Shown here one piece after another: positions 33,634 to 41,851 of a stretch of 64,000 nt of DNA (positions are counted from its first letter, which is position 1; the number at the start of each line of letters is the position of its first letter). Source of the stretch: Hydrogenophaga sp. (GTDB lineage: Bacteria > Pseudomonadota > Gammaproteobacteria > Burkholderiales > Burkholderiaceae_C); contig JAUXNG010000063.1 in the NCBI GenBank assembly GCA_030682835.1, positions 44,094-108,093 of the forward strand. Reading direction: 5' to 3'. The notes under the pieces were generated by a model. The model had not been told where the DNA came from. It worked only from the letters and a program-made list of their open reading frames with translations, and searched no databases. The translations under genes were made by a program, and so were the position numbers.

Positions 33634-35481
33634 ATGTCTTGGGCTGGAAAAATCCTCCGCGTCAACCTGACCGCGGGCACCGTGAAATCTGAACCGCTGA
33701 ACATGGAGTGGGCGCGTGCCTACATCGGTTCGCGCGGACTGGGCAGCAAGTACCTGATCTCGGAAGTCGACCCCAAGGTCGACCCGCTGTCGCCCGACAA
33801 CAAGATCATCTGGGCCACCGGCCCGCTGACCGGCACCATGGCCTCCACCGGCGGCCGTTACACCGTCATCACCAAAGGCCCGCTGACCGGCGCCATTGCG
33901 TGCTCGAACTCGGGCGGCTACTGGGGCGCCGAATTCAAGATGGCCGGCTGGGACATGGTCATCTTCGAAGGCCGCTCGGAAAAGCCGGTGTACCTGTACA
34001 TCAACGACGACGATGTGGAACTGCGCGACGCCAGCCACCTGTGGGGCCAGAGCGTCTGGAAGACCGAGGAGATCCTCAAGTCCAGCCTGCAGGACCCGCT
34101 GGTGCGCGTCTCCAGCATCGGCAAAGCCGGCGAGAACGGCGTGCTGTACGCAGCGGTGGTGAACGACCTGCACCGCGCGGCTGGCCGCTCGGGCGTGGGC
34201 GCCGTCATGGGCAGCAAGAACCTGAAGGCCATTGCCGTGCGCGGCACCAAGGGCGTGGGCAACATCCGCGACCCCAAGGCCTTCATGAAGACCACCTTCG
34301 AGAAGAAGAAGATCCTGGCCGAGAACGCGGTCACGGGTCAGGGCCTGCCTGCCTACGGCACCCAGGTGCTGATGAATGTGATCAACGAGATCGGCGCACT
34401 GCCCACCCGCAACCACCGCGACGTGCAGTTCGAGGGCGCCAAAGACATCTCGGCCGAAGCCATGGTCACGCCGCGCGAGAGCGACGGCAAGAAGCACCTG
34501 GTGACCAACCAGGCCTGCTTTGGCTGCACCATCGCGTGCGGTCGCATCAGCAAGATGGACGAAGGCCACTTCACCGTGCAGAACAAGCCGCAGTACTGGG
34601 GCGCCAACGGCGGCCTGGAATACGAAGCGGCCTGGGCGCTCGGTGCGGCCAACGGCGTGAACGACCTCGAAGCGCTGCAATACGCCAACCTGCTGTGCAA
34701 CGAAGAGGGGTTTGATCCCATCAGCTTCGGCGCCACCGTGGGCGCCGTGATGGAGCTGTATGAAATGGGCGTGCTGACCGCCGAGCAGCTGGGCATCGAC
34801 GCCAAGTTCGGCTCCGCCCAGGCGCTGGCCCACTTTGCCGAGATCACCGCCAGAGGCGAAGGCTTCGGCAAGGAAATCGGCATGGGCTCCAAGCGCCTGA
34901 CGGAGAAGTATGGCCACCCCGACCTGTCGATGAGCGTCAAGGGCCAGGAATTCCCGGCCTACGACGGTCGCGCCATCCAGGGCATTGGCCTGGCCTACGC
35001 CACCAGCAACCGTGGCGCTTGCCACCTGCGCGGCTACACCATCGCCTCTGAAGTGCTGGGCATTCCGGTGAAGACCGATCCGGTCGAGTCCGAGGGCAAG
35101 CCGGAACTGGTGAAGGCCTTCCAGGACGCCACCGCTGCCTTCGATTCGTCAGGCCTGTGCGTGTTCACCACCTTCGCCTGGGGCGTGGCCGACCTGGCAC
35201 CGCAGCTGCAGGCCGCCTGCAACGAAGAGTTCACCACCGAAGAGCTGGAAAAGATCGGTGAGCGCATCTGGAACATGGAGCGCGAATTCAACAACGCCGC
35301 CGGCTTCACCGCCAAGGACGACTCGTTGCCCAAGCGCCTGCTGACCGAGGCCGCCAAGACCGGTGCCTCCAAAGGCATGGTCAGCAAGCTGCCGGAGATG
35401 CTGCCCAAGTACTACGCCGCCCGCGGCTGGGACACGGAAGGCCGCCCCACCGCCGAGACCAAGGCACGCCTGAGCCTCTGA
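33634..35481 (+). CDS. aorB: Tungsten-containing aldehyde:ferredoxin oxidoreductase subunit AorB
   Basis: Catalytic subunit of 615 residues that oxidises aldehydes to acids at a tungsten-bis-pterin site; related enzymes can also run in reverse and activate H2. The N-terminal domain (GKILRVNLTAGTV, YIGSRGLGSKYL, TGPLTGT) and the cluster ligands CFGCTIAC (about residue 290) plus a late cysteine (DSSGLCVF) are typical. RGACHLRGYT is the usual pterin-side motif. The start follows AAGGAGCACACAC. An intrinsic terminator lies between this gene and aorC. Tungsten would come through TupABC. Confidence 0.92.
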   Translation: MSWAGKILRVNLTAGTVKSEPLNMEWARAYIGSRGLGSKYLISEVDPKVDPLSPDNKIIWATGPLTGTMASTGGRYTVITKGPLTGAIACSNSGGYWGAEFKMAGWDMVIFEGRSEKPVYLYINDDDVELRDASHLWGQSVWKTEEILKSSLQDPLVRVSSIGKAGENGVLYAAVVNDLHRAAGRSGVGAVMGSKNLKAIAVRGTKGVGNIRDPKAFMKTTFEKKKILAENAVTGQGLPAYGTQVLMNVINEIGALPTRNHRDVQFEGAKDISAEAMVTPRESDGKKHLVTNQACFGCTIACGRISKMDEGHFTVQNKPQYWGANGGLEYEAAWALGAANGVNDLEALQYANLLCNEEGFDPISFGATVGAVMELYEMGVLTAEQLGIDAKFGSAQALAHFAEITARGEGFGKEIGMGSKRLTEKYGHPDLSMSVKGQEFPAYDGRAIQGIGLAYATSNRGACHLRGYTIASEVLGIPVKTDPVESEGKPELVKAFQDATAAFDSSGLCVFTTFAWGVADLAPQLQAACNEEFTTEELEKIGERIWNMEREFNNAAGFTAKDDSLPKRLLTEAAKTGASKGMVSKLPEMLPKYYAARGWDTEGRPTAETKARLSL

Positions 35482-35503
35482 GTTGCCAGAAGACACGCAG
35501 GTG

Positions 35504-35560
35504 ATTGGGGGTCGGATCACCGACTGGAGCGAAGCGCAAGGCGTGTGCTCTGACCCCCAA
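35504..35560. repeat. Long imperfect inverted repeat after aorB
   Basis: ATTGGGGGTCGGA (35504-35516) and TCTGACCCCCAAT (35549-35561) can pair over about 13 bases with one wobble, closing a 32-base loop. It lies between the aorB stop and the intrinsic terminator. Confidence 0.6.
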
Positions 35561-35579
35561 TGACCGGAAGCAACGAAGT

Positions 35580-35610
35580 AGCGGTCTCCTGAGGCCGCTT
35601 TCTTTTTTTG
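35580..35610 (+). terminator. Intrinsic terminator between aorB and aorC
   Basis: AGCGGTC and GGCCGCT (one T-G pair) form a GC-rich stem with a TCCTGA loop, followed directly by TTCTTTTTTT. The T run abuts the aorC ribosome binding site (TTGGAGAACACGTC), so some transcripts must read through for aorC to be made. Confidence 0.8.
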
Positions 35611-35621
35611 GAGAACACGTC

Positions 35622-36974
35622 ATGACCCACCACGTCATCCTCGGCGCCGGCCCGGCCGGCGTCATCGCGGCCGAGACCATCCGCAAGCACGCGCCGCACG
35701 ACCGCATCACCATCGTGGGCGATGAAAACGAAGCGCCCTATTCGCGCATGGCCATTCCCTACCTGCTGATCGGCAAGGTCGGCGAAGAAGGCACGCACCT
35801 GCGCCACACGGCGGGCCACTTCGAACGGCTGAACGTCCAGTTCCTGCGCGGTGTGCGCGCGCGCATGGTCGATTCCGCGAAGCGCAGCATCGAACTCAGC
35901 GACGGCAACACGCTCGCCTTCGACAAGCTGCTGATCGCCACGGGGTCGTCTCCCGCCACGCCGCCCATTCCGGGCATCAACGGCCCCGGCGTGCACAGCT
36001 GCTGGACGCTGGCCGATGCGCGCTCCATCGCCCGGCTGGCACAGCCCGGCGCCAAGGTGCTGCAGATGGGCGCGGGCTTCATCGGCTGCATCATCATGGA
36101 AGCGCTGCAGCAGCGCGGGGTGGAGCTGTCGGTGGTGGAGATGGGTGACCGCATGGTGCCCCGCATGATGGGCCCGACGGCCGGCGGCATGATCAAGGAC
36201 TGGTGCCAGACCAAGGGCGTGAAGGTCTACACCGGCGCGCGTGTCGAGGCCATCGAGCGCGGCACGGGCGAGGAGCCGGGCATCCTCGGCAAGATCGCCC
36301 AGGTGGTGGGCATCGGTTCGTCAAGCATGCCGACCGGGCCGATGCGTGTGCGACTGTCCACCGGCGAATCACTGGAGGCCGATCTGGTGATCAGCGCCAC
36401 GGGTGTGAAGCCCAACATCGGCTTCCTGGAGAACAGCGGCGTGCGCTGCCTGGTGGGTGTGCTGACCGACGAGACCCTGCAGACCAACGTGCCCGGCATC
36501 TACGCGGCCGGCGACTGTGCCGAGGCATTTGACAAAGTCAGCGGCAAGACGATCGTCAGTGCCATCCAGCCCAACGCCGCCGAGCAGGCGCGCGTGGCCG
36601 CGCTCAACATGGCCGGTCAGCGGGCCGAACTCAAGGGCGTGACCCAGATCAACGTGCTCGACACGCTGGGCATGATCTCCACGAGCTTTGGCAACTGGGA
36701 AGGCCTGCCGGGCGGCGAGCACGTGGAACTGACCGATCAGAAGACCGGCCGCCACCTGAGCCTGCAGTTCAAGGACGACCTCATGGTGGGCTGCAACAGC
36801 GTGGGCTGGACCGAGCACGTGGGCGTGATGCGCGGCCTGGTCGAAGGCCAGGTGCGGCTGGGCGAGTGGAAAGACCGTCTGATGCACGACCCGACCAAGC
36901 TGATGGACGCCTACCTGGCCAGCGCGCAGGCGCAAGGCCAGTGGAGCGGAGCCGCCGACGAGCGCCGCCGCTGA
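35622..36974 (+). CDS. aorC: Aldehyde oxidoreductase FAD subunit AorC
   Basis: 450-residue pyridine-nucleotide-disulfide-type oxidoreductase. It has the FAD fold (HVILGAGPAGVIAAETI), an NAD-binding fold (KVLQMGAGFIGCIIMEAL) and the FAD-closing motif IYAAGDCAEAF. No redox-active CxxxxC pair is seen, as expected for an NADH-linked flavin subunit. In the Aromatoleum enzyme the equivalent subunit passes electrons to NAD. The start MTHHVIL has a TTTGGAGAACACGTC site; the listed ORF starts 117 bases too early. It follows an intrinsic terminator. Confidence 0.87.
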   Translation: MTHHVILGAGPAGVIAAETIRKHAPHDRITIVGDENEAPYSRMAIPYLLIGKVGEEGTHLRHTAGHFERLNVQFLRGVRARMVDSAKRSIELSDGNTLAFDKLLIATGSSPATPPIPGINGPGVHSCWTLADARSIARLAQPGAKVLQMGAGFIGCIIMEALQQRGVELSVVEMGDRMVPRMMGPTAGGMIKDWCQTKGVKVYTGARVEAIERGTGEEPGILGKIAQVVGIGSSSMPTGPMRVRLSTGESLEADLVISATGVKPNIGFLENSGVRCLVGVLTDETLQTNVPGIYAAGDCAEAFDKVSGKTIVSAIQPNAAEQARVAALNMAGQRAELKGVTQINVLDTLGMISTSFGNWEGLPGGEHVELTDQKTGRHLSLQFKDDLMVGCNSVGWTEHVGVMRGLVEGQVRLGEWKDRLMHDPTKLMDAYLASAQAQGQWSGAADERRR

Positions 36975-37065
36975 AACCTGTCACCGTGCCCGCGAAGACC
37001 CGCGGGTTCAGCAACCGATCGACGGGGAGGCGGCGCAGCCGCCGCCCCGTCTGTAGCATCGCGCC

Positions 37066-37320
37066 ATGAACATCACCTTCAAACTGTTCGCCACCCTCAC
37101 CGATTACCTGCCCGCCGACGCGCGGCGCAGCAACCAGGTGGCGCTGGACGTGAGCCCCGATGCCACCATCAGCCAGATCATCGAGCCCTTCGGTCTGCCG
37201 CCCAAGCTGGTGCACCTGGTGCTGGTGAACGGCAAATACATCGCGCCTGAAAACCGCATGAGCACCACCCTTGTCGAAGGTGACGTGCTGGCCATCTGGC
37301 CCCCCATTGCTGGCGGCTAG
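37066..37320 (+). CDS. aorD: MoaD/ThiS-family sulfur carrier of the aor operon
   Basis: 84-residue ubiquitin-like protein ending in Gly-Gly (WPPIAGG), the site of thiocarboxylation in MoaD. The fold is recognisable from ITFKLFATLTDYLP, PKLVHLVLVNGKYI and LVEGDVLAIWPPIAGG. Next to a tungsten pterin enzyme it is probably a dedicated carrier for tungsten cofactor synthesis, equivalent to AorD of Aromatoleum. It lies 91 bases after aorC. Confidence 0.82.
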   Translation: MNITFKLFATLTDYLPADARRSNQVALDVSPDATISQIIEPFGLPPKLVHLVLVNGKYIAPENRMSTTLVEGDVLAIWPPIAGG

Positions 37321-37405
37321 GGGATGAGACACCCCGCCGCGCTGCGCGCGACCCCCTCAAGGGGGCGACACCAGCCGTCTGGCAAAGCCAGTCCGGCGGT
37401 GTCTC
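37321..37405 (+). repeat. Dispersed GC-rich stop-codon repeat, copy 6
   Basis: Starts directly after the aorD stop with GGGATGAGACACCCCGCCGC, then GCTGCGCGCGACCCCCTCAAGGGGG. GAGACACC at the start and GGTGTCTC at the end are inverted, with a nested TCTGGCAAAGCCAG hairpin. Confidence 0.6.
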
Positions 37406-37461
37406 TGGGGTGATCCGTTCGCCCCGGTCCTGATCATTGTTCACGAGCTTGAAAACCTGAC

Positions 37462-37761
37462 ATGCAATCGAGCTACGCCGAATCGTTTGAACGCGACATG
37501 GGCTGCACTGAGGCCGAGTGGTTGGGCTGGCTGCCCGCGGCCATCGGCACCTGCCCCTGGACACTGGACGGTGCGAGCGCCACGGTCGAGATCGGTGGGG
37601 GCGCGCTGCAGCTTCGCTGGCAGGCGATGCCGCCGCGCGTGATCGCGCTCATGCGCATGCCGGTGCTGCGGGTGGGTTTTGCCTTCAGCGGGCTGGACGA
37701 GGCACAGCGGTACGCCTTCATGAAGCGCTTCGACCTCTACATGCAGCGCGGCGGCGGCTGA
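37462..37761 (+). CDS. Hypothetical protein downstream of aorD
   Basis: 99-residue protein that I do not recognise. It is soluble, with a tryptophan-rich middle (CTEAEWLGWLPAAIGTCPWTLDG), an alternating beta-like stretch (SATVEIGGGALQLRWQ) and a C-terminal helix (DEAQRYAFMKRFDLYMQRGGG). Two cysteines are present. It lies about 140 bases after aorD on the same strand with only a repeat element between, so it may be the last gene of the aor unit. The C-terminal GGG resembles carrier tails but is probably coincidental. Confidence 0.6.
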   Translation: MQSSYAESFERDMGCTEAEWLGWLPAAIGTCPWTLDGASATVEIGGGALQLRWQAMPPRVIALMRMPVLRVGFAFSGLDEAQRYAFMKRFDLYMQRGGG

Positions 37762-37787
37762 TGCGCCGCACGCCTGCGCCGAGGCAC

Positions 37788-38138
37788 TCAGGCGCTGATG
37801 CGCGGCCGGCGCCAGCCAAGCACTGTGTAGACCAGCACGGCGGAGGCCACCAGCCCCACGCCGTAGACCAGCGCAATCAGGAACCAGTCGGCTGGTCCGC
37901 CGGCGTCGGTGAAGCCCGAGGACGAGACCTTGGCCATGATCACCAGCGCTACGACGCCGCCGAACAGGCCCAACACTTCTGACCACACCAGGCGGCGTGA
38001 CACGATGCCGCGTTCGCGCACCACCAGCGCCACGAACGCCACGGCAGCGATCACGCCCGCGGCGATCATCACCCACAGCCAGAAGCCCAGCATTTCCTGG
38101 AACACCGAGAGGAAGACGAGAGGGTCAAGTTCTTTCAT
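37788..38138 (-). CDS. Small membrane protein (possible DUF5368) coupled to the SQR gene
   Basis: 116-residue inner-membrane protein with three hydrophobic segments (FWLWVMIAAGVIAAVAFVALVV, EVLGLFGGVVALVIMAKV, WFLIALVYGVGLVASAVLVYTVLGW). It resembles what I recall of the DUF5368 family, but I cannot confirm this. It lies 18 bases downstream of the sulfide:quinone oxidoreductase gene with a good site (CAAGGAGAAACCC), so it is probably co-transcribed. Its role could be membrane anchoring or sulfur handling; neither is shown. Confidence 0.75.
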   Translation of the reverse strand: MKELDPLVFLSVFQEMLGFWLWVMIAAGVIAAVAFVALVVRERGIVSRRLVWSEVLGLFGGVVALVIMAKVSSSGFTDAGGPADWFLIALVYGVGLVASAVLVYTVLGWRRPRISA

Positions 38139-38156
38139 GGGTTTCTCCTTGTCGGG

Positions 38157-39500
38157 TCAGGCGCGGCCGCGCAGCATGCTCATGTAGGTGGGTTTCAGCG
38201 CCATGGTTTTCATGACCCAGCTGATCCACAGTTCTTCCAGCGGCGCGATGACGCCCGGAAAAGACATGATGAGGTTGTCCTTGTAGTCGAACTCGATCAG
38301 CATGGCCTGGCCCAGCCGCGTGATGAGCGGGCATGAGGTGTAGCCGTTGTAGACCTCGTTCGAGGCTTTGCCGGTGATGTCGCCCACCAGGTGCGACAGC
38401 GCCACCGGCACCTGCCATTTCACGCTGGCAGCGGTCTTGCCTTTGGGCACCCCCGCGATGTCGCCCACGCCGAACACGTTGGGGTAGCGCTTGTGGCGCA
38501 GCGTGTCGCGGTCCACTTCCATCCAGCCGTCGGCGGCGAACACGCCCTCGGTCCAGGGCAGCGGGCTGTTGCGCACCACTTCGGGCGCGCGCATAGGTGG
38601 CACCACGTTGATGAAGTCGTAGCCTTGCTCGGCCGTGCCGATGGGGGTGGTGTAGGTGGCCACGCGCCGGTCCAGGTCGATGGCGGTGAGCACATGTTCG
38701 GGGCGCACCTTGATGTCGCGGTCCTGGAACAGCATGCGCACTTTCTCGGCCACGATGGGCACGCCGAACAGCGTCTTGCCCTGTGCCATGTAGTGGAGCT
38801 CGGCCTTGCCGCGGTTGCCGCGGCGGCGCAGGTGGTCGTCAGAGATGAAGGTGTACTTGAGCGGTGCACCCGCGCACTTCATTTCGCCGAGCGGGCGCCC
38901 GAACACCCCCACGCCGCCGGTGTCGGCGAAGCGCGAGAGCGCGCCCCAGGTGGCGCTGGCGGCCTGCGGGCTGTGGTAGATGCTGCCCAGCCCGTTTTCG
39001 CCGATGCGTGACGTGTCCATGCCGGCGATAGCGCCGTAGTTCAGCTCCAGGCCGGTGGCGACGATCAGGAAGTCGTAGGGCACAAGCTTGCCGCTGGCGG
39101 TGACCACCTTGCGTCCCTCCGGATCGATCTCGGCAGCGCCCTCGTTGATGAGGGTCGTGCCCGCGGGCATGTAGTCGCGAGTGGTCGACACCACGTAAGA
39201 CTGCGGCTTGATGCCCCCGGCCACCAGGGTGAAGCCGGGCTGGTAGTAGTGTTCCTTGCGCCCGTCGATCACGGTGACAGTGGCGCCTTGCAGGGAGCTG
39301 GCCAGGCGGGACGCCGCGGCCAGTCCCGCCGCGCCACCGCCCACAATGACGATGCGCGCCGAGGTTTTCACGGTGCTGGCCAGCGCCGCGGGTGCGGGGG
39401 CCAGCGTGCTGCCGAGCGCGGCAGCGCCCACGCCGGTGAGGAACCGCCGGCGGGCGGCCTGTTGCGGCGTGCTGGCCGCGAGCTTGGGGAAGTCTGGCAT
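38157..39500 (-). CDS. sqr: Type II-like sulfide:quinone oxidoreductase with Tat signal
   Basis: 447-residue FAD enzyme predicted to oxidise sulfide to persulfide or polysulfide and reduce quinone. The FAD fold is RIVIVGGGAAGLAAASRL. Cys209 (MKCAGAPLKY) and Cys390 (GYTSCPLITR) match the two redox cysteines of the SQOR (type II) group; the third cysteine of bacterial type I enzymes is absent. The N-terminus carries a twin-arginine leader (AARRRFLTGVGAAALG), so it should face the periplasm. The start MPDFPK follows CCAGGAGACACAC. A TACCC-N4-GGGTA operator-like palindrome lies upstream. Confidence 0.85.
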   Translation of the reverse strand: MPDFPKLAASTPQQAARRRFLTGVGAAALGSTLAPAPAALASTVKTSARIVIVGGGAAGLAAASRLASSLQGATVTVIDGRKEHYYQPGFTLVAGGIKPQSYVVSTTRDYMPAGTTLINEGAAEIDPEGRKVVTASGKLVPYDFLIVATGLELNYGAIAGMDTSRIGENGLGSIYHSPQAASATWGALSRFADTGGVGVFGRPLGEMKCAGAPLKYTFISDDHLRRRGNRGKAELHYMAQGKTLFGVPIVAEKVRMLFQDRDIKVRPEHVLTAIDLDRRVATYTTPIGTAEQGYDFINVVPPMRAPEVVRNSPLPWTEGVFAADGWMEVDRDTLRHKRYPNVFGVGDIAGVPKGKTAASVKWQVPVALSHLVGDITGKASNEVYNGYTSCPLITRLGQAMLIEFDYKDNLIMSFPGVIAPLEELWISWVMKTMALKPTYMSMLRGRA

Positions 39501-39552
39501 GTGTGTCTCCTGGTTCTCGTCGGCCAGGCTGCGCGCCTTGCGCCACCCGGTA

Positions 39553-39566
39553 TACCCCCGTGGGTA
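39553..39566. promoter_or_regulatory. CsoR/CstR-like operator upstream of sqr
   Basis: TACCC-CCGT-GGGTA is a perfect inverted repeat within TATACCCCCGTGGGTAAC, 53 bases before the sqr start. The form resembles operators of the CsoR family, whose CstR branch senses persulfides. No such regulator gene is in the window. Confidence 0.5.
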
Positions 39567-39759
39567 ACGCACTGTAAGTTCCAGGCCCGGTTCGCACCTT
39601 GATATTTCTCAAGGGTGGCGCGCGCGCTCGCGGTGGGACCGGCCTGCCCGCAACAGCTCCAGGCGCTGCATTTCAGCCGTGCGGGGGCTTTGCGGGCCTT
39701 CTTTTGCCGGTACAGTGAACGTCCAGGACACTGCCTGCTGTTCAACAGACGAAGACCCG

Positions 39760-40314
39760 ATGCGACTCACCCAATGGACCGACTACAGCCTGCGTGTGCT
39801 GATGTACTGCGCTGCCTGCGAAGGGCGGCAGTTCCCGCCCACGGTGAGCGAAATTGCCGAGGCGCACGGCATTTCGCGCAGCCACCTCACCAAGATCGTG
39901 ATGATCCTGGCATCGTGCGGCTGGATCGCCACCACGCGCGGGCGTGGCGGCGGCCTGCGGCTGCTGCAGTCGGCCAATCGGCTCACGCTGGGCGAGATCG
40001 TGCGCCAGACCGAAACCGACGTCGCGCTGGTGGAGTGCTTTGACCGCGACACCAACACCTGCCGGCTCGACGGTTACTGCCGGCTGAAGGGGGCGCTGTT
40101 CAACGCCAGGAAAGCGTTTTTTGATGTGCTCGACGGCATCACGCTGGCCGACCTGCTCACCCCGGTGGCCACCAAGTCGGCGCACGCCGGGCTGTTGCCC
40201 CACCTGATTCCGATCCAGTTCGCCTCGCTGAAGATGCCGAAGCAGGCGCCTGCCGAGGTGGCGGCTGCGGCACCGGCCAGGCGTCCGTCGCGCGTGCGCA
40301 AGACCGGAATCTGA
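39760..40314 (+). CDS. nsrR: Nitric-oxide-responsive Rrf2-family repressor NsrR
   Basis: 184-residue Rrf2 regulator. MRLTQWTDYSLRVLMY, ISRSHLTKIVMILASCGWI and TTRGRGGGLRL form the winged helix-turn-helix, and ECFDRDTNTCRLDGYCRLKGAL carries three cysteines (C-x7-C-x5-C) for an Fe-S cluster, as in NsrR. The start is MRLTQW; the listed extra 27 residues are not family-like. It lies between sqr and the end of the nos operon and may sense NO during denitrification. The basic C-terminal tail (ARRPSRVRKTGI) is an extension. Confidence 0.85.
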   Translation: MRLTQWTDYSLRVLMYCAACEGRQFPPTVSEIAEAHGISRSHLTKIVMILASCGWIATTRGRGGGLRLLQSANRLTLGEIVRQTETDVALVECFDRDTNTCRLDGYCRLKGALFNARKAFFDVLDGITLADLLTPVATKSAHAGLLPHLIPIQFASLKMPKQAPAEVAAAAPARRPSRVRKTGI

Positions 40315-40368
40315 ACCACGCGCCGCGATCCGGGCCTTCAGGCCACTGCCCAGAGCGAGCAGACCCGG

Positions 40369-41364
40369 CTAGGCCCAGCGTCCCTTGGACCACACCCGGT
40401 CGTCGGCATCCACGATCAGGCTGTCCACGCCCTTCAGCGGCGAGAGCAGGCGGCGCCCGGCCGCGGCACCGGCCACCATCACGGCGGCTCCCAGGCCGTT
40501 GACGGCCTCGGTGTGCCGCGACACCGTTACCACGCCGCGCACGCCGCGGCTGGGCATGCCGGTGGCCGGGTCCAGCAGGTGGTGGTAGCGGCGCCCCTCG
40601 TGTTCAAAGCAGCGCTCGTAGTCGCCCGAGGACGCCACGCAGGCGTCGCTGACCCGCAGGGTGGTGAGCAGGCGCCCCGGTGCACGCGGGTCGCGAATGC
40701 CCACGCGCCAGTCCTGCCCCTGAAGCTGACCGCGGGTGAGCACGTCCCCGCCGCCGTTGATCATGGCGTTGTGCACGCCGTGCCGCTCCAGCACCTGCAT
40801 GCCCGCCCGGAGAATCGGCAGTTTGGCCACACCGCCGAGGTCCAGGCGCATGCCCGCCCGGCGCAGCGCCACTTCGCCCCTCGCAGGCCGGATGGACACG
40901 TCGCCGAAGGCCACCAGCTGGCGTTCTCGGTGCAGGGCCTGCGCGCTGGGAATGCGGGTGTTCAGCGGGTCAAACGACCAGCCCTGGTAGGCACCCACCG
41001 TGATGTCGAACGCGCCCTCGCTGAGGCGGTACAGGGCCTGGGCTCTTTCCAGCACGGCCAGCAGTTCGGGCGTGGCCTGCACAGGGCCCTGGCCGGCACG
41101 GCGGTGCAGCGCACCCAGCAGGCTGTCGGCCCGGTGGTGGCTCAACATGCGTTCCAGCCGGTGCATCTCGGCGTACGCCGCCTGCACGGCGGCTGTGGTG
41201 GCGGCGGGGCTGCCCTGCGCCACGATGTCGACGCGTGTGCCCATCAGCACGCGCGAAGCGCGGTGCACGTCTGAGCCGGCCATGGCCGGGGGCAACCCCA
41301 GGCCGGTCACGAGCAGCCCGCCCAGACCGGCCAGACACTGTCGGCGTTGCAGCGGGAAGCTCAT
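40369..41364 (-). CDS. nosX: FAD:protein FMN transferase (ApbE/NosX)
   Basis: 331-residue exported ApbE-family protein that attaches FMN covalently to a threonine of partner proteins. A Tat-like leader (QRRQCLAGLGGLLVTGLG) precedes ASRVLMGTRVDIVAQG, DLGGVAKLPIL, NAMINGGGDVLTRG and the metal-site segment SSGDYERCFEHEGRRYHHLLDPATG. As the last gene of the nos cluster it is the NosX equivalent, and NosR, which carries an SGAT flavinylation site, is its probable target. It lies 15 bases after the cytochrome gene. Confidence 0.88.
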   Translation of the reverse strand: MSFPLQRRQCLAGLGGLLVTGLGLPPAMAGSDVHRASRVLMGTRVDIVAQGSPAATTAAVQAAYAEMHRLERMLSHHRADSLLGALHRRAGQGPVQATPELLAVLERAQALYRLSEGAFDITVGAYQGWSFDPLNTRIPSAQALHRERQLVAFGDVSIRPARGEVALRRAGMRLDLGGVAKLPILRAGMQVLERHGVHNAMINGGGDVLTRGQLQGQDWRVGIRDPRAPGRLLTTLRVSDACVASSGDYERCFEHEGRRYHHLLDPATGMPSRGVRGVVTVSRHTEAVNGLGAAVMVAGAAAGRRLLSPLKGVDSLIVDADDRVWSKGRWA

Positions 41365-41379
41365 GGTGCGCCCGCTGCT

Positions 41380-41775
41380 TCAGATCGACTGGGCCACCAT
41401 GAAGTCCACCGCGGCCTTGACGTCGTCATCCGTCAGGGCACTGCCGCCACCGCGCGCGGGCATCATGCCCTTGGCACCGGTGAAGCCTTCGATGGAGTGC
41501 TTGTAGAGCGTGTCGTTGCCCTGGGCGATACGCGGGCCCCAGTCGGCCTTGTCGCCAGGCTTTGGCGCGCCGGCCACGCCCGCGGCGTGGCACATGGCAC
41601 ACACGGAGTTGTAGACCTTTTTGCCCACCACGTTTTCGGCCACAGGTGCGGGTGCAGGCGCGGCAGCGGCCGGTGCGGGCGCTGGTGATGCCGCGGTGGT
41701 GGCGGGGGCCTTGTCGCCGCAGGCCGCCAGGGCCGCGCTGAAGCCCACGATGAGGAGAAGTTGCCGGGTGTTCAT
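41380..41775 (-). CDS. Lipoprotein-like cytochrome c of the nos cluster
   Basis: 131-residue cytochrome with a lipobox-like signal (FSAALAACGDK), an Ala/Pro-rich linker and a class I heme domain (VCAMCHAAGVAGAPKPGDK), with a likely methionine ligand in KGMMPARGG. This layout resembles the c5-like cytochromes (often called nosC) found in nos operons, which may feed electrons to N2O reductase. I start at MNTRQL, which has GGAATCCGC upstream; the listed 201-residue ORF begins outside the gene. An AT-rich gap with a possible box precedes it. Confidence 0.82.
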   Translation of the reverse strand: MNTRQLLLIVGFSAALAACGDKAPATTAASPAPAPAAAAPAPAPVAENVVGKKVYNSVCAMCHAAGVAGAPKPGDKADWGPRIAQGNDTLYKHSIEGFTGAKGMMPARGGGSALTDDDVKAAVDFMVAQSI

Positions 41776-41851
41776 GCGGATTCCTTGGATGGAGGTTGAA
41801 TGGATGGGTATCATTTTAATATTCATTCGATGTGTATATATTCGGCATTTG

